Of a stretch of 64,000 nt of DNA, positions 62,204 through 64,000 are shown piece by piece (position 1 is the stretch's first letter; every line of letters starts with the position of its first letter). A program made the position numbers and the translations under genes. The DNA is from Cyanobium sp. M30B3 (GTDB lineage: Bacteria; Cyanobacteriota; Cyanobacteriia; PCC-6307; Cyanobiaceae). The notes beneath the pieces were generated by a model. That model saw only the letters and a list, made by a program, of their open reading frames with translations. It did not search any database and was not told where the DNA came from. The stretch spans positions 62,001-126,000 of the forward strand of contig CP073761.1 in the NCBI GenBank assembly GCA_018399015.1, read 5' to 3'.

Positions 62204-64000
62204 TCAGCGACTGGTGAGGCAATAGGGGCATTCCAGCCAGTCCTCGTGCAGCCCGGCGCCGCAGCTTTCACAGCTGAGCATGGTCAGGGAGCGGGAGCGA
62301 CGTTCGCTTTCCAGGCTGGAATCCGTGAGCAGCATCCGCTCCACTTCAGCCAGGGTGGTATGGCCTTCGCGAACCAGTTGCAGGCCATAGCCGAGCAGGG
62401 TCTTCATGCCGTTTTCCAGAGCCATCCGGCGAATCACATCCGTGGTCTGGCGCTTGGCCACGGCTGCTGCGATCGGGTCGGTCATGCGCAGAATCTCGTA
62501 CACACCCACCCGACCCTTGTAACCCGTGCCATTGCAGGCTGGGCAGCAGTCATCCACGGCATTGCCGGTGATATTGGCGCGATAGAAGGTCACCTCCGAT
62601 TCCTGGCTGGCCACCAGACCGAAGCGGCTGAGTTCCTCCTGGCTGGGGCGATAGCTGATCCTGCAGTTGACACACACCCTGCGCACCAGTCGCTGCGACA
62701 CGATGCCCAGCAGGGATGCGCTCACCATGAAGGGCTCCACCCCCATCTCATCGAGCCGGGCGATGGCGCTGGCCGCGTCGTTGCAGTGCAGCGTGGTCAT
62801 CACCAGGTGGCCTGTGAGAGCGGCCTCGATGGCTGTTTTCGCCGTTTCCAGGTCGCGCGTTTCCCCCACCAGCAGCACGTCCGGGTCCTGGCGCATGAAG
62901 GCCCGCAGGGCCGTGGCGAAATCCAGACCCTTGTCACGGTTCACCTGGGTCTGGGTGATGCCGTTGAGGGTGTACTCGATCGGATCCTCAACGGTGGAGA
63001 TGTTGATGCCGGGGTCGTTGCGTTCGGCCAGCAGGGCATACAGGGTGGTCGACTTGCCTGAGCCGGTCGGGCCCGTGACCAGCACCATGCCATAGGGCTT
63101 GGATCCCAGTTCCCGCAGGGTCTGCCGGGCGGGGATGTCAGTGATCAGGGTGTCCAGGCCGAGCTGGGTGGCGCCGCTGTCCAGCAGGCGCATCACCACC
63201 TTCTCGCCGCTGCGGCTGGGCAGGGTGCTGACGCGGAAGTCCATCTTGCGGCCCCGGAACATGCGCCGGATCCGGCCGTCCTGGGGCAGGCGCCGTTCGG
63301 CGATGTCCAGGTCGGCCATGATCTTCAACCTCGAGGTCACCGCTGGGGTGAGCCCCCTGGGCAGGTCCTCGAAGTGCTTCTGCAGCACCCCATCGATCCG
63401 AAAGCGGATTTCCAGGGCCTGCTCCTGGGGTTCGATGTGAATGTCACTGGCCCCGCTGGTGAGCGCCTCGATCAGGATCCGGTCCACCAGGCTCACGATC
63501 GGCGAGGTGTTGGCGCTGGAGCTGGCCTCGGCCGCGCTCACCTCCAGGTCCTCCAGGTCGTTCACCTTCTGGAGCTCGCTGCCGGTGTTGGGCAGGCTCA
63601 GGTCCCTGGTGAGGGACCGCTGCTGGCTTGCCCGGGCCGGCGCAGCGGGCGCGGGCGGTGCGCTGCTACCGGCTGACCGTGCTGGCTCCGGGGTGGCGAC
63701 GGCATGCTCGAGGGCCTGCTGGATCTCCCCGGCCAGGGCCAACTGGAAACGGGGCCGCAGATCGTGCTCGGCCAGTTCCAGGGTGAGCCGTTGTTTCTGC
63801 TCGTCGTTCCAGTGGTGGGGGATGGCCAGCGCGAGCTCGCCGGCCCGGGGCGCGGCCGTGGGACAGGCACCCAGCTGGCGCCAGCGCTGCAGGGGCAGGC
63901 CCAGTTCCGAGAGCAGGTCCGGTCTCAGCTGACTTGAGCTGAGCACAGGGAGCCCCAGCAGCAGTTCCAGTTCCAGGCGCTCCTGCTCCGCACTGCTCGG
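62204..64000 (-). CDS. pilB: type IV pilus extension ATPase PilB, N-terminus beyond window
   Basis: At least 598 residues; the frame runs off the right edge without a convincing start (codons beyond the first possible GTG at 63946, reading EQERLELELLLGLP, look coding). The MSHEN-type N-domain is partly visible. The ATPase core has SGASDIHIEPQEQALEIRFRIDG, Walker A GPTGSGKSTTLYALL, EDPIEYTLNGITQTQVN and Walker B LLVGETRDLETAKTA. The tetracysteine zinc motif CVNC..CCPACNGTGYKGR is present. The extreme C-terminus carries a further zinc-ribbon-like CESCGAGLHEDWLECPYC. PilB drives pilus assembly with PilC. Confidence 0.93.
   Translation of the reverse strand, partial: PSSAEQERLELELLLGLPVLSSSQLRPDLLSELGLPLQRWRQLGACPTAAPRAGELALAIPHHWNDEQKQRLTLELAEHDLRPRFQLALAGEIQQALEHAVATPEPARSAGSSAPPAPAAPARASQQRSLTRDLSLPNTGSELQKVNDLEDLEVSAAEASSSANTSPIVSLVDRILIEALTSGASDIHIEPQEQALEIRFRIDGVLQKHFEDLPRGLTPAVTSRLKIMADLDIAERRLPQDGRIRRMFRGRKMDFRVSTLPSRSGEKVVMRLLDSGATQLGLDTLITDIPARQTLRELGSKPYGMVLVTGPTGSGKSTTLYALLAERNDPGINISTVEDPIEYTLNGITQTQVNRDKGLDFATALRAFMRQDPDVLLVGETRDLETAKTAIEAALTGHLVMTTLHCNDAASAIARLDEMGVEPFMVSASLLGIVSQRLVRRVCVNCRISYRPSQEELSRFGLVASQESEVTFYRANITGNAVDDCCPACNGTGYKGRVGVYEILRMTDPIAAAVAKRQTTDVIRRMALENGMKTLLGYGLQLVREGHTTLAEVERMLLTDSSLESERRSRSLTMLSCESCGAGLHEDWLECPYCLTSR

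Overview
The window is a gene-dense, GC-rich (roughly two-thirds G+C by eye) chromosomal segment of a unicellular cyanobacterium. The photosystem II subunit PsbQ, a DUF3134 protein, a Tic20/Ycf60-like protein, sucrose-phosphate synthase, a CTP-type phytol kinase and a type IV pilus cluster all point to cyanobacteria. The order thrC | gap | dnaN - PRC-barrel protein - purL - purF - gyrA-like - TPR - queG - DUF502 - nusB - ftsY - PP2C - argH matches what is known from the Synechococcus/Prochlorococcus/Cyanobium (picocyanobacterial) lineage, where dnaN is conventionally gene 1. The very high GC suggests a Cyanobium-like or freshwater/brackish Synechococcus rather than Prochlorococcus; this is inference.

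Layout. 1-12.5 kb: end of a sigma-70 factor, phytol kinase, DAHP synthase (aroG type), acnB, a CLC-type anion protein that lacks the gating glutamate, a small lipoprotein, a radical SAM protein, a subtilase whose RTX-like tail is frameshifted, then purU and a sulfiredoxin. 12.5-22 kb: psbQ, an FAD amine oxidase, dnaK, aroE, a Tic20-like protein, rpsF, a coiled-coil protein, argG, small conserved proteins and mraY. 22-39.3 kb: an unlisted 58-residue membrane protein, purT, an LCP-family protein, sucrose-phosphate synthase, a DUF1400-alpha/beta hydrolase, secreted small proteins, uvrA, an HpsJ-like membrane protein, recN, an ABC1 kinase, a stand-alone DUF1400 protein and thrC. 39.3-39.7 kb: the longest gene-free stretch, after a strong terminator. 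It carries a cluster of DnaA-box-like nonamers and is the best candidate for the chromosome origin. 39.7-57.4 kb: the dnaN-to-argH block, ending in a glycine-rich RRM protein. 57.3-59.7 kb: tRNA dihydrouridine synthase and a HI0933-type flavoprotein whose start codons overlap face to face. 59.7-64 kb: a 3 x 16-bp tandem repeat and the pilB-pilT-pilC operon, with pilB running off the right edge.

The genes are mostly housekeeping: aromatic amino acid (DAHP synthase, aroE), arginine (argG, argH), threonine (thrC) and purine synthesis (purT, purU, purL, purF), DNA repair (uvrA, recN), cell wall (mraY, LCP), protein targeting (ftsY), photosynthesis and compatible-solute (sucrose) synthesis. I saw no insertion sequence, prophage, CRISPR array, tRNA or rRNA. 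I found no convincing evidence of a new multi-gene system; the most notable items are the origin candidate, the subtilase/RTX frameshift and the gating-residue loss in the CLC protein.
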